64,000 bases of DNA, from assembly GCF_001766835.1 (NCBI RefSeq), contig NZ_LKEU01000033.1, forward strand, positions 186,001 through 250,000, given 5' to 3'. A program made the position numbers and the translations under genes. Under the pieces are notes generated by a model that did not search any database, had not been told where the DNA came from, and saw only the letters and a program-made list of their open reading frames with translations. The stretch is from Acetobacterium wieringae (GTDB lineage Bacteria > Bacillota > Clostridia > Eubacteriales > Eubacteriaceae). Shown here one piece after another: positions 43,305 through 51,646 of the stretch; within the stretch, counting starts at the first letter, position 1, and each line of letters opens with the position of its first letter.

Positions 43305-44786
43305 CTATTGCGGTTTTTGACCGCCCTGGGGTTGACCCTGGCCCGGTCCGCCCATGCCTGTCTGTCCGTTGCTGGTGACCATCCCGGTCAGGGGGATTTC
43401 GACGGTCTGACTGCCGCAGATCAGGGTATAGGTTGATCCCTGGGCCAGATCAGGAGTGCTGATCACGACCGATTGATAGGTTTTATCCGGCGTATAGGAA
43501 ACCACCGTTTTGCCACTGGCATCGGTCAGTTTTATTTCTGTCCCGGCTGCACAACTCGAGGTCAGATTGTAAAGCAGGGATGCTTGGGTCGAGGTTTCGG
43601 AAAACGACTGAGCCATTCCAGTGCTACCGGCAATCACAACCGTTCCGCCACTGACATCAGCAGTGCCGTTATAATCAAGGGCTCCATTGCCATTATTGGT
43701 CGGGCCGCTGACTTCTACTGTACCACCTGAGATATAGACATTGCCGTTGCTGTCCAAGCCATCCCCGGAGGCATTGACAAAAATGGTACCACCGGCAATT
43801 GACAGATAGGCATTGCTGTCTGCCTCCATACCGGCGCCTCGGTCACCGGATTCAGTCTCGGCTGCCCCGGGACTGGCGGCATTAAAACCATCATCTTTGG
43901 AAATCAGATCGATGGTACCACCTTCCACCACAATGGCAGTGCCTTCGAGCCCTTCGTTACTATTTGTGATGTTGATGGTTCCGCCAGCGATATAAACATA
44001 ACCTTTGGTTGCATCTTCATCATTTTGGGAGGTGATCGCTTTCCCGTTTGGTGCAGTGATGGTGATCGTGCCATCTTTGATTTTTACCGCATCTTTGGCA
44101 CTCAGACCATTTTTGGCCGCACTGATCGTGTAAGTACCGCCAGTAATCACCAGATCATCCTTTGAAACAATGGCATCTTTATAATTTGCGGTTATATTCA
44201 GGGTCCCTTCGCCATTGAGAGTCAGATCAGCCTTGCTGAAAATCACCCCATCGACCGTATTATCATCGGTCTGGGCGTAGGCGCCACCATCGGTTAAAGT
44301 ATTGACGGTGTTGGCTGCCAAGGTAATAAACACCTTATTGGCGCTTTTCACATAGATTGGGGCATTGTCGGCACAATTGATGGTCGCACCATTTAGCACA
44401 ATCTGAATCTTATCGGTATCGGCGGCAGCCACAACAATCTGTCCATCAGACAGATTACCGGTGACCACGTAGGTCCCTTCTTTGGTAATCGTCAGAACCC
44501 CATTACTGGCCGTGGCACCGTCTCCGGTTACCTGAATAGTGCTGCCATCCAGAGTGACCTGAACCGCAGTGGCGTCATCATAGCTTGTTTCCAGGTCACG
44601 ATCGGTAAATTCCGGATCGACAACAACCGTTGATGTTGGTGACACCACGGCGCTTAAAACAGCAGTCGTTTCAGTAACTGCCTCGGCGGTGCTTTCAGCC
44701 GTTGTCGTCTGTGAATTTGAACTACAACCGCCCAAAAATACCATTATCACTAATAAAAATGGTATCATCCTCTTTAATCTTTTCAT
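43305..44786 (-). CDS. Surface lipoprotein with Cthe_2159-type parallel beta-helix domain
   Basis: 493 residues. A lipoprotein signal peptide ends at the lipobox FLGGC near residue 21, followed by a Thr/Ser/Ala-rich linker. The body is a repetitive series such as ITGGTYTISAAKNGLSAKDA, IAGGTINITNSNEGLEG and ISGGTVEVSGPTNNGNGALD, typical of the polygalacturonate-binding Cthe_2159 family (DUF4353). The C terminus ends in a Gly/Gln/Pro tail. Probably anchored outside the membrane and binding carbohydrate or calcium; exact role unknown. Single gene. Confidence 0.85.
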   Translation of the reverse strand: MKRLKRMIPFLLVIMVFLGGCSSNSQTTTAESTAEAVTETTAVLSAVVSPTSTVVVDPEFTDRDLETSYDDATAVQVTLDGSTIQVTGDGATASNGVLTITKEGTYVVTGNLSDGQIVVAAADTDKIQIVLNGATINCADNAPIYVKSANKVFITLAANTVNTLTDGGAYAQTDDNTVDGVIFSKADLTLNGEGTLNITANYKDAIVSKDDLVITGGTYTISAAKNGLSAKDAVKIKDGTITITAPNGKAITSQNDEDATKGYVYIAGGTINITNSNEGLEGTAIVVEGGTIDLISKDDGFNAASPGAAETESGDRGAGMEADSNAYLSIAGGTIFVNASGDGLDSNGNVYISGGTVEVSGPTNNGNGALDYNGTADVSGGTVVIAGSTGMAQSFSETSTQASLLYNLTSSCAAGTEIKLTDASGKTVVSYTPDKTYQSVVISTPDLAQGSTYTLICGSQTVEIPLTGMVTSNGQTGMGGPGQGQPQGGQKPQ

Positions 44787-45035
44787 TGAATTCTTTCCTC
44801 TCTTTTTCTGTTAGACTTTATGAGGCGTTTTTATATCGGCAATATTCTCACATAATCAGGGATAGACTTTGTAGTAAATGAGAATCTCTTGATCATTTTA
44901 AGGTGCCCGCCTCGCTTTTTTTATTATAGGCGGATTATGTGACGGCTATATGGATAACGGCTGTTTTTTTATTGAAAGACCGCCTTTTATTTTCTATCAT
45001 CAGCACTATTCTAAGTCTACAATTCTGGCCATTTC

Positions 45036-45100
45036 TTTTTTGCAAAGTTTGCTTGACATTTTTTGCAAAGCAAACTATACTAAAAATGCAAAGTATGCTA
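45036..45100 (+). promoter_or_regulatory. Promoter with three repressor-like sites upstream of an XRE gene
   Basis: TTGACA (45053-45058), 17 bases, TATACT (45076-45081). TGCAAAG with a second TGC or GCAAA half-site recurs: TGCAAAGTTTGC at 45041, TTTGCAAAGCAAA at 45062 and TGCAAAGTATGC at 45087. The sites overlap both promoter boxes, which fits autorepression by the downstream XRE protein. The rest of the 44787-45123 gap holds no gene. Confidence 0.7.
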
Positions 45101-45123
45101 TGCAGATTATTAGAAGGTGTCAT

Positions 45124-45330
45124 ATGAAAACACGAATCAAAGAATTACGAAAAGAACGAAAACTCTCCCAAGAAGAACTGGCCCTGGCGGTGGGCACAAC
45201 CCGACAGACCATTACCTCCATTGAAGTGGGCAAATATACGGCTTCGCTGGTATTGGCCTATAAAATTGCCCGTTTTTTCGGGCTGACCATTGAAGAAGTT
45301 TTTGACTTTTCAGAAGAAAATGAATTTTAG
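45124..45330 (+). CDS. Small XRE-family repressor
   Basis: 68 residues, essentially one helix-turn-helix: RIKELRKERKLSQEELALAV and GTTRQTITSIEVGKYTASLV followed by LAYKIARFFGLTIEEVFDF. Start ATG 45124 after AGAAGGTGTC; longer frames run through the promoter. It heads an operon with three small membrane proteins, a common arrangement in Firmicutes. It probably represses its own promoter through the TGCAAAG sites. Confidence 0.9.
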   Translation: MKTRIKELRKERKLSQEELALAVGTTRQTITSIEVGKYTASLVLAYKIARFFGLTIEEVFDFSEENEF

Positions 45331-45341
45331 GAGGCAGGATC

Positions 45342-45797
45342 ATGGAAAAATTTAAAAGAACGGTTAAACGAAGAATTACCATTTCTTCAGGAATGGCCTT
45401 GTTGGCCCTGGTCTTGGGGGCTTATAGCATTTACTCAATCATTACCGCAGATATCTCAACAGCTACCCATTCTGACGGTTTTGTGGCAGGATTCCAGTTT
45501 GGTCTGATTGTCAGCATTCTGGTACTCTCGGTGATTGACATCATCAAGCTGAGCCTGACGATTAAGGACGAGACCAAACTGAAGCTATTATACAATAAAG
45601 AACATGACGAACGCATGAAAGCCATCCGCAGCAAAGCGGGGATGCCGCTGATTGCTGTCACCTCAGTGTTGCTGATTATTGCCGCTATTATTGCCGGGTA
45701 CATTAATATCACCGTTTTTTATACCCTGATCATTGCTGTAGCTACCCAACTGTCAGTCAGTGCCGTGGTCAAGCTTTATTGTATGAAAACCATGTGA
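45342..45797 (+). CDS. Four-helix membrane protein linked to an XRE regulator
   Basis: 151 residues with membrane helices at about 13-35, 48-70, 98-117 and 122-143 and a charged loop KLLYNKEHDERMKAIRSKAG between the middle pair. The NKEHDERMK pattern occurs in DUF2178/DUF3796-like proteins that accompany small XRE repressors. GGAGGCAGGATC precedes the ATG. Function unknown. Confidence 0.75.
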   Translation: MEKFKRTVKRRITISSGMALLALVLGAYSIYSIITADISTATHSDGFVAGFQFGLIVSILVLSVIDIIKLSLTIKDETKLKLLYNKEHDERMKAIRSKAGMPLIAVTSVLLIIAAIIAGYINITVFYTLIIAVATQLSVSAVVKLYCMKTM

Positions 45798-45807
45798 AGG
45801 GGGGACG

Positions 45808-46014
45808 ATGATGAAAAATAATCGTTTGTTTCCAGTGATTATCACGATCCTGATGGTCTGTCTGGGCGTCATGGTCGTTAACTGGCTGATTGTACCCCTG
45901 CCAGATTGGAGCGTTCGCAGCTTTGGCCTGCTGATGCTGGCCGACTTGCCGGTTCTGGTTTATTCCCGGATAAAACTTAGCAAAACCATCAATAAAAAGA
46001 AAGGGAGTTTTTAA
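45808..46014 (+). CDS. Small two-helix membrane protein
   Basis: 68 residues behind AAGGGGGGACG, beginning ATGATG. Helices at about 8-28 and 35-53 and a lysine-rich tail INKKKGSF. It follows the four-helix protein by 10 bases and the next gene starts one base after its stop, so all belong to one operon. No family recognised. Confidence 0.75.
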   Translation: MMKNNRLFPVIITILMVCLGVMVVNWLIVPLPDWSVRSFGLLMLADLPVLVYSRIKLSKTINKKKGSF

Positions 46015-46015
46015 T

Positions 46016-46231
46016 ATGAAAGCAACCATGCGAAAAGAACTAAAAATCGGACTTATACTATTTGCCCTATTTAATCTCGTCAATTTGTTCACCAATAACC
46101 TGTTCCCAGAAGTACCGGCCCTGCACTTTATCCTCGGTGGGCTGGCCGGGCTGGCGTTTTGCGAGACGATTATCGGTATCTTACCGGAAACCACTTACAC
46201 AAAACTGAAAAAATTAAAAAAGAACTTATAA
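46016..46231 (+). CDS. Small two-helix membrane protein
   Basis: 71 residues. Hydrophobic segments at about 9-28 and 35-55 with a lysine-rich C terminus KLKKLKKNL. Ribosome-binding site AAAGGGAGTTTTTAAT lies inside the end of the previous gene. Last gene of the XRE operon. Function unknown. Confidence 0.75.
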   Translation: MKATMRKELKIGLILFALFNLVNLFTNNLFPEVPALHFILGGLAGLAFCETIIGILPETTYTKLKKLKKNL

Positions 46232-46232
46232 A

Positions 46233-46270
46233 TAAAACCCTCAACAACCGAGAATTGTTGAGGGTTTTGT
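46233..46270. terminator. Terminator of the XRE/membrane protein operon
   Basis: AAAACCCTCAACAA-CCGAGAA-TTGTTGAGGGTTTT, perfect 14-bp stem; it also fits the end of the convergent flavoprotein gene. Confidence 0.88.
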
Positions 46271-46320
46271 TGTGAAATTATTAATTTTATCGGCTACTTC
46301 TGCAACCGTCTTTTTTAAAC

Positions 46321-48030
46321 TTAGTTTGCAGTCGTCTCAAACTGAAGTGCGGCCAATTGATAATGGGCGGTTTTATAGGTACTGTAGCCACCAGCCAGAT
46401 TGTAAATATTGGTAAAACCATGGCCCTTAAGAATCCGGATCGCCAGATACGCCCGTTGTCCCACCTGACAGCTTACATAAATCGGGGCATCTTTGTCGAT
46501 TGGTATTTCACCAATCCGATCCCGAAGACTATCCAGCTCAATATTCACGGCACCCTTAATCCCACCTGCCCGGACTTCCATCGGTGAGCGGACGTCCAGT
46601 AGAAATCCGCCAGCTGCGATAATCTGGTCAATTTCATGCCACTGAACGGTTTGATAAACGCCATCGATAATATTCTCGGCGATATAGCCCAGAATATTCA
46701 CCGGATCTTTCGCCGATGAGAACGGCGGCGCGTAAGAAAGTTCAAAGTCCTGCAGATCCAGTACCGTGGCACCCAATTTCATCGCCGTGGCAATCACATC
46801 GATCCGCTTTTCAGTGCCCTCCTGGCCAACCGCCTGGGCGCCAAGAATTTTCAGGGTTTGCGGGTCATACAGCAGTTTTAAGGCAATATTGGTGGCATTG
46901 GGATAGTACCCGGCATGGTTGCTGCGGTGAGCCACTACCACCTGATAGGGGATTTTTTTGAGATCCAGCAGGGCAGCATTATTGCCGGTGGCGGCAATGG
47001 TCTGATTAAACACCTTGGCTACGGCAGTTCCCTGAATCCCGACATTACCGATTTTTTTACCGTTAATATAATCGGCTACCAACCGTCCCTGACGATTAGC
47101 CGGCCAGGCCAAGGGAATGGCAGTCGGCGTTTTGGTGACAAAATCGACCACTTCCACGGCATCGCCGATGGCAAAAATATCGGGATTGACGGCATCATTT
47201 TCGCCGATAAAGACCTCATAATTGGGGGTCGTGACGATATGTCCCCGGGGCCCCACTTTCAGGTTAGCCTGTTTGGCCAGGGCATTTTCCGGCACCACCC
47301 CAATCGCCAGAATAACCAGATCGGCTTTAAGCACCTGGCCGCTTTCGAGCACCACTTCATGGCCCTCGTTCTGGAAATGATCAACCCCATCTTCGAGAAT
47401 CAGATTAACGCCATTGGCATTGATTTCCTGATGAACCAGCTGGGCCATTTCAAAATCCAGCGGTTTTAAGACCTGGTTCATTTTTTCCACTAAAGTCACA
47501 TTGATTCCCAATTCCTGGAGGTTTTCAGCCATTTCAACACCGATAAAACCGCCGCCAATGACCACGGCCCGGCTAACCTTGCCACTGTCCACCACGGCCT
47601 TGATTTTATCGGTATCGGGAATGTTTCGCAGCGTCAGGATATTTTTGGCTTCCGCCAATCCCGGAATCGGCGGTGCGATGGGTTTGGCCCCCGGTGAAAG
47701 GATCAGTTTATCATAGCTCTCGGTATAAATTTCACCGGTTTGATGGTTTTTTACCGTCACGGTTTTTTGATCCGGATCGATGGCGGTTACCTCACTGAAA
47801 TTGCGGATATCCAGGTTAAACCGTTTGGACATCCCTCCAACCGTTTGAACCAGCAGTTTCTGACGATCGGTAATCACATCGCCGATGTAATAGGGCAATC
47901 CACAATTGGCAAATGAGATATATTCGTCCCGTTCAAACAGGATGATCTGATCTTCCTCACTTAAACGTCGAAGTCTGGCGGCTGCGGTGGCACCGCCAGC
48001 GACACCACCGACAATTAGTATTTTTTTCAT
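46321..48030 (-). CDS. CoA-disulfide reductase/NADH-dependent persulfide reductase with rhodanese domain
   Basis: 569 residues. FAD motif ILIVGGVAGGATAAARL at the start, single active-site cysteine in SFANCGLPYYIGD near 43, NAD motif VIGGGFIGVEMAENL near 158, and GDAVEVVDFVT near 283. The C-terminal 100 residues are a rhodanese domain with catalytic cysteine in YVSCQVGQRAYLA. This CoADR-RHD architecture reduces CoA disulfides, persulfides or polysulfide with NAD(P)H. ATG 48030 after AAGGAGATAACCC, 25 bases behind the glutaredoxin gene; the two are co-directional. Confidence 0.92.
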   Translation of the reverse strand: MKKILIVGGVAGGATAAARLRRLSEEDQIILFERDEYISFANCGLPYYIGDVITDRQKLLVQTVGGMSKRFNLDIRNFSEVTAIDPDQKTVTVKNHQTGEIYTESYDKLILSPGAKPIAPPIPGLAEAKNILTLRNIPDTDKIKAVVDSGKVSRAVVIGGGFIGVEMAENLQELGINVTLVEKMNQVLKPLDFEMAQLVHQEINANGVNLILEDGVDHFQNEGHEVVLESGQVLKADLVILAIGVVPENALAKQANLKVGPRGHIVTTPNYEVFIGENDAVNPDIFAIGDAVEVVDFVTKTPTAIPLAWPANRQGRLVADYINGKKIGNVGIQGTAVAKVFNQTIAATGNNAALLDLKKIPYQVVVAHRSNHAGYYPNATNIALKLLYDPQTLKILGAQAVGQEGTEKRIDVIATAMKLGATVLDLQDFELSYAPPFSSAKDPVNILGYIAENIIDGVYQTVQWHEIDQIIAAGGFLLDVRSPMEVRAGGIKGAVNIELDSLRDRIGEIPIDKDAPIYVSCQVGQRAYLAIRILKGHGFTNIYNLAGGYSTYKTAHYQLAALQFETTAN

Positions 48031-48055
48031 TGGGTTATCTCCTTCTTGCTATTTA

Positions 48056-48400
48056 TTATTTGGTTTCAAAGCTGGTTTTACATTTAGGGCAGCGGATGGT
48101 GATTTTGCCCTTATTACTGGGGGCCCGCATTCTGGTCTGACAATTCGGACAGGTCACCACCCGATGATCGACCAGTTCCAGTACCTTGGCCTGATCCAGA
48201 CCGATCACGGCATCATCGCCGATGATAAAGGTCGGTACGCCACGAATGCCCCTGCGGGCCATTTCCTCTTGGGCCGCGACATCAACATTAACGTCCTTCT
48301 CAACAAATTGAATGTGATTCTGCCTGAGAAAAGCCTTTGCGGTCTTGCAATGCGGGCAGGTCTGGGTGGTAAATAAGGTTACATCTTTCATTACTCTCAC
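48056..48400 (-). CDS. Glutaredoxin fused to a zinc-ribbon tail
   Basis: 114 residues. Residues 1-78 are a glutaredoxin with active site TQTCPHCKTAKAFL and the cis-proline GVPTFIIGD near 55. Residues 84-114 are a zinc ribbon, CPNCQTRMRAPSNKGKITIR followed by CPKCKTSFE, similar to MJ0042-type fingers. Such redox glutaredoxins are often found with CoADR-type flavoproteins, the next gene. The tail may bind zinc or act as a redox switch. Confidence 0.88.
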   Translation of the reverse strand: MRVMKDVTLFTTQTCPHCKTAKAFLRQNHIQFVEKDVNVDVAAQEEMARRGIRGVPTFIIGDDAVIGLDQAKVLELVDHRVVTCPNCQTRMRAPSNKGKITIRCPKCKTSFETK

Positions 48401-48518
48401 CTGATTTCTTTTTTTATTTATGACTTTGTTTGTTTATAAATTAACGTAATTCATCCTACCAGATTTGTACCCGATTCTCTGTGATTTCATCACATAGGAG
48501 TTAAAATTGACAAAAAAA

Positions 48519-48557
48519 TAAAACAACCGAAAACTTCTGTTTTCCCGATTGTTTTAT
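48519..48557. terminator. Imperfect hairpin with A/T flanks
   Basis: AAAACAACCGAAAAC pairs imperfectly with GTTTTCCCGATTGTTTT; probable terminator between the repeat element and the glutaredoxin promoter region. Confidence 0.55.
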
Positions 48558-48564
48558 TCAGAAT

Positions 48565-48741
48565 GAACAGTCTGTGACTGTTGAGGTTGTCGATAAACTC
48601 CCGTACCGACCAATTGTTAATCTGTTGTCCGCTGCGAAATCGGACAGGCGATGCCGTGTCCGCTCCGATGCGGACAACATGATGTAACAATTGTCGGTAC
48701 TAGGTTATCTTTTTTGACAGTCTGAACAGTCTGTGACTGTT
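48565..48741. repeat. Palindromic element copy 2, framed by 18-bp direct repeats
   Basis: The 104-bp core (48598-48701) matches the one at 40005-40108 at 98 positions and forms a long hairpin with perfect GTTGTCCGC/GCGGACAAC arms. GAACAGTCTGTGACTGTT occurs identically at 48565-48582 and 48724-48741. Each direct repeat is itself a hairpin, AACAGTC-TGT-GACTGTT. No transposase is present, so this is a MITE-like or REP-like candidate. Confidence 0.8.
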
Positions 48742-48798
48742 TTCTCATTTTTATCAAACCACGCTCTGTTTCAGACCGCTTCTTCAATCCGATCCATT

Positions 48799-49035
48799 TC
48801 ACAACAATACGCCACTTTCTTTAATTCGGTTTTTTTTACGGTTTTTCATTTCCTTATAGGCAAACTTGGTTCCTTTTTTACAGCCATCATCCTTGACCAT
48901 CAAAACCGAAAGTCCTTCCATCAGCAAGGTCATTTCACATTGACGGGGGCAGCTGTTACAGGTGAGTTTAATTTCGCTGATCCTATCCTCTTGCGGAATT
49001 TTCACTTTTTCGTTTTCTAAATATGTCTTGCTCAT
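48799..49035 (-). CDS. DUF1667-like small cysteine protein
   Basis: 78 residues, start ATG 49035 after TTTTGGAGGCGAATCA. Cysteines in LTCNSCPRQCEMTLLM and DDGCKKGTKFAYKEM fit the CxxC..C..C pattern of DUF1667, small proteins found with FAD-dependent dehydrogenases and thought to carry a metal cluster. A basic tail follows. Its neighbours include a flavin persulfide reductase 0.8 kb away, but not in the same transcript for certain. Confidence 0.72.
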   Translation of the reverse strand: MSKTYLENEKVKIPQEDRISEIKLTCNSCPRQCEMTLLMEGLSVLMVKDDGCKKGTKFAYKEMKNRKKNRIKESGVLL

Positions 49036-49310
49036 TGATTCGCCTCCAAAACCTTTACTCAGAAACAGATTGACCTCGACGACACCGCCATTGTTTACCG
49101 GGACCGTCGCCACGTTCTGGCCGATTTTTGTAAAATATCATCTTTTCTGAATTATAACACAAAATCCAATGATTGTTAAATAAATAACTATTGGAAACGT
49201 TATCTGTTTTGGTGGTTAATCTTTTTTAAAGAATCCTTCTGCTAAACCGATAAATTTTAATACCGAATGATCCGTCTTCACCCAAAAAACAATTCGGTAA
49301 TCTGATCTGC

Positions 49311-49361
49311 AAAAAACCCCCCCTCTTTTCAGTCATCTCACTAATTGAGGGGGGATTTTTT
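49311..49361. terminator. GC-rich bidirectional terminator
   Basis: CCCCCCCTC (49317-49325) pairs with GAGGGGGG (49347-49354), A run before and T run after. Upstream, TACCGAAT/ATTCGGTA at 49261-49299 forms another hairpin. The 49036-49379 gap holds no gene. Confidence 0.85.
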
Positions 49362-49379
49362 ATTTGACTACTAGTTTCT

Positions 49380-49790
49380 TTACACAATCACCCGAACCGC
49401 AAAGGATTCTTTGCACGCCGGACATTTAACCATATGTTTACCCCGTTTGATCGGCAGTTTCAGGGTCTTCCTGCAATGGGGACATTTCCGATACCGATGA
49501 ACCCGGATTTCTTTGATCCGCCGCAAAAATATCCGGCCTGATTTTTTGACGGGGTTCCACAGTTTCAGGAATTGTTCGTTTTCACTCCGTCGGCGACTGA
49601 TATTTCGGGAAAAACCCCGTAACACCATCAGCAGAATCAAACCGTTTGAAATGACCATCAGGATCGTTGAATTGACCATCATATTGATCATCATCAGTCC
49701 CAAAGCCAGAAATAAGCCAGCGTAATAAAGCGGATCAATACCATAACGGCCCGTCATAAAGCGGATCAGCTTATTTTTTATACTTTCCAT
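49380..49790 (-). CDS. Membrane protein with C-terminal zinc ribbon
   Basis: 136 residues. Two hydrophobic helices at about 22-40 and 42-60, a basic stretch, then a zinc ribbon KCPHCRKTLKLPIKRGKHMV followed by KCPACKESFAV. The ribbon resembles that of the glutaredoxin fusion nearby. It follows the DnaJ-like gene by 32 bases on the same strand, so both may form one transcript. Function unknown. Confidence 0.75.
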   Translation of the reverse strand: MESIKNKLIRFMTGRYGIDPLYYAGLFLALGLMMINMMVNSTILMVISNGLILLMVLRGFSRNISRRRSENEQFLKLWNPVKKSGRIFLRRIKEIRVHRYRKCPHCRKTLKLPIKRGKHMVKCPACKESFAVRVIV

Positions 49791-49822
49791 TTGTTGTCTC
49801 CTTCATCCGTTAACCATCGATA

Positions 49823-50542
49823 CTAAAATATTAATCCCAAAAACGACAGCAAAAACTGGATTGCATAAAAACCAATAAACAACTTAACGATGGTACCCAG
49901 TGGGGAAAAACTGGACGTGCGTCGACTGGTGCTGCCAAACCAGCTGCGTCGGCCACTCATTTGACTCAGCAGGTTTTGATACTCGGCATTATCCGGCTCC
50001 ATCTCAACGGCCATGCGGGCATGTTCCCGGGCTACGTCCCGGTAACCCAAGCCATAGTTGGCGATGGCACTATAAAAATGCCACTTAGCGCTACGATCCG
50101 CGAGATGATTAAGAATATTAAGCGCTTCTTCGTAGTTGTTCATATTAATCTGGTCAGCGGCGGCTTCAAAACTGTAGCTCCGCCGCTGGCTGTAAAAAGC
50201 TCCAAAAATCCATTCAAAGGGATCAAAGCCTTCAAAGGGGTCAGCCTGACCGCTTCGGCCATCGCTGCTGCTATATCGATAGGTATAGGTTCTGGTTTGT
50301 CCCGGATGACCTGGTTGATAGGGACTGGCATTGCCATGAGCATTGCCGTAAGCATAGTTGGCCTGACCGCTTTTGATCAGATCATAGGCCGCATTGACCT
50401 CGCTCATTTTTCGGGCGGCTTCCGGATTACCTGGATTCAAGTCGGGATGGTATTGCTTTGCCAGTTTTTTATATGCTTTTGAGACGTCCTCATCACTGGC
50501 ATCGTGAGGAACCCCCAAAATGTGATAGGGATCCAAATTCAT
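49823..50542 (-). CDS. DnaJ-domain membrane protein
   Basis: 239 residues, start ATG 50542 after GGTGGAATAACC. The J domain (1-65) has the HPD motif in KQYHPDLNPGNPEA. A glycine/serine-rich linker with DPFEGFDPFEWIFG follows, then TPR-like helices (YEEALNILNHLADRSAKWHF, GYRDVAREHARMAVEMEPDN). A C-terminal helix ends in FYAIQFLLSFLGLIF, so it is probably membrane-anchored. Likely stimulates a DnaK-type chaperone at the membrane. Confidence 0.88.
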   Translation of the reverse strand: MNLDPYHILGVPHDASDEDVSKAYKKLAKQYHPDLNPGNPEAARKMSEVNAAYDLIKSGQANYAYGNAHGNASPYQPGHPGQTRTYTYRYSSSDGRSGQADPFEGFDPFEWIFGAFYSQRRSYSFEAAADQINMNNYEEALNILNHLADRSAKWHFYSAIANYGLGYRDVAREHARMAVEMEPDNAEYQNLLSQMSGRRSWFGSTSRRTSSFSPLGTIVKLFIGFYAIQFLLSFLGLIF

Positions 50543-50788
50543 GGTTATTCCACCTTTATCTGCAAATTTATTTGAAAATTTAATCGTGGAACGATTGTAC
50601 CCCTTAATGTTTAGGTTTTGTTTAAACAATTGAATAAAAGCATTTCAGATTTATGTAAATAGCCTGATAATTTTGTTTCTTGCGAGATTATTTAAAAAAA
50701 TTCTTTTTTGTTCATGCCCTAAAAAAACACCGCCAACCGATGAAGATCTCATCTGCTCACGGCATTTAAAATACTAATTACCTATCAT

Positions 50789-51391
50789 TCAGCGTTTTTG
50801 TGACAAAATTCCGATCGTCGATCGCCCCGGTAGCACAAAATAATTATCGCCCAGGGTCACGCCAATTTTGGCGGTTTCGCCAGCAAACATGTCAAACAGT
50901 CGTTTCTGTTCCACCGTTGACCATTCTTCCCCGTTTCCGGGAACGTAATCCTGCGCCGCTGACCAGCCAGCTTCAGCTTTAACCGCCTCGGCAACAAAGA
51001 CCTTACCGGTATTGACCAGCAGATTCATGACCTCATCAATCATAAAAAGCTCCATGGAGTCTTTCAAAATTTTGGCATAATCATCCAGCTCCGTACCGAC
51101 CGTGACAATATAGGGAAAAACCGGCTCGCTCTGGTCGACATAGCCCCGGAGCAGTGTGCTTTCAAAAGGCACTCCGTTGATTTTAACCCATTCATCGGTT
51201 TTTTCGGTAACCTCAGCTTGAAAGTAAATCGCCTTGGGCCGGGCAATCTGTTCCACCACTTCGTAAATAGGCTCGAGAATATCCAACATTGCTTCATTGC
51301 CTCTTAAGTGTAGCTCTTTGTCCAGGGTTTCCATATCGTAATTAAAGGGAAATTTCTCAAAAATTCTAAACTCCATTTTTACATTCTCCAA
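50789..51391 (-). CDS. Protein resembling the methionine synthase activation domain
   Basis: 200 residues. The C-terminal segment GVTLGDNYFVLPGRSTIGIL recalls the MetH activation domain region that contacts reduced cobalamin; FPYIVTVGTELDDYA is also shared with activation-like proteins in corrinoid methyltransferase loci of acetogens. No catalytic methionine synthase is beside it. It may help reactivate a corrinoid protein, but the match is by eye and moderate. ATG near 51391 lacks a strong ribosome-binding site; a second ATG lies five codons later at 51376. Confidence 0.6.
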   Translation of the reverse strand: MENVKMEFRIFEKFPFNYDMETLDKELHLRGNEAMLDILEPIYEVVEQIARPKAIYFQAEVTEKTDEWVKINGVPFESTLLRGYVDQSEPVFPYIVTVGTELDDYAKILKDSMELFMIDEVMNLLVNTGKVFVAEAVKAEAGWSAAQDYVPGNGEEWSTVEQKRLFDMFAGETAKIGVTLGDNYFVLPGRSTIGILSQKR

Positions 51392-51646
51392 TCTTTTGAC
51401 TTGTTTTAAATATACCCATTCTTCATTAAAATATTAAATAAGAGTAAACTTTTTATTGTAAATTATGTTTCTCTATCCAAACTCATTGTGACGACCCATT
51501 GCGATCCCTACCAAATGAAAATCTGTCAGCATATCTTTGCCGAATTTAAAAGTATTTATTTTATGTAAATAAACTCTGTGATAAAATGATTTTACCAGCT
51601 TTTGCAAAACATTTGCAAAAGCAAAATAAACTAAAGGAGTCACCCA

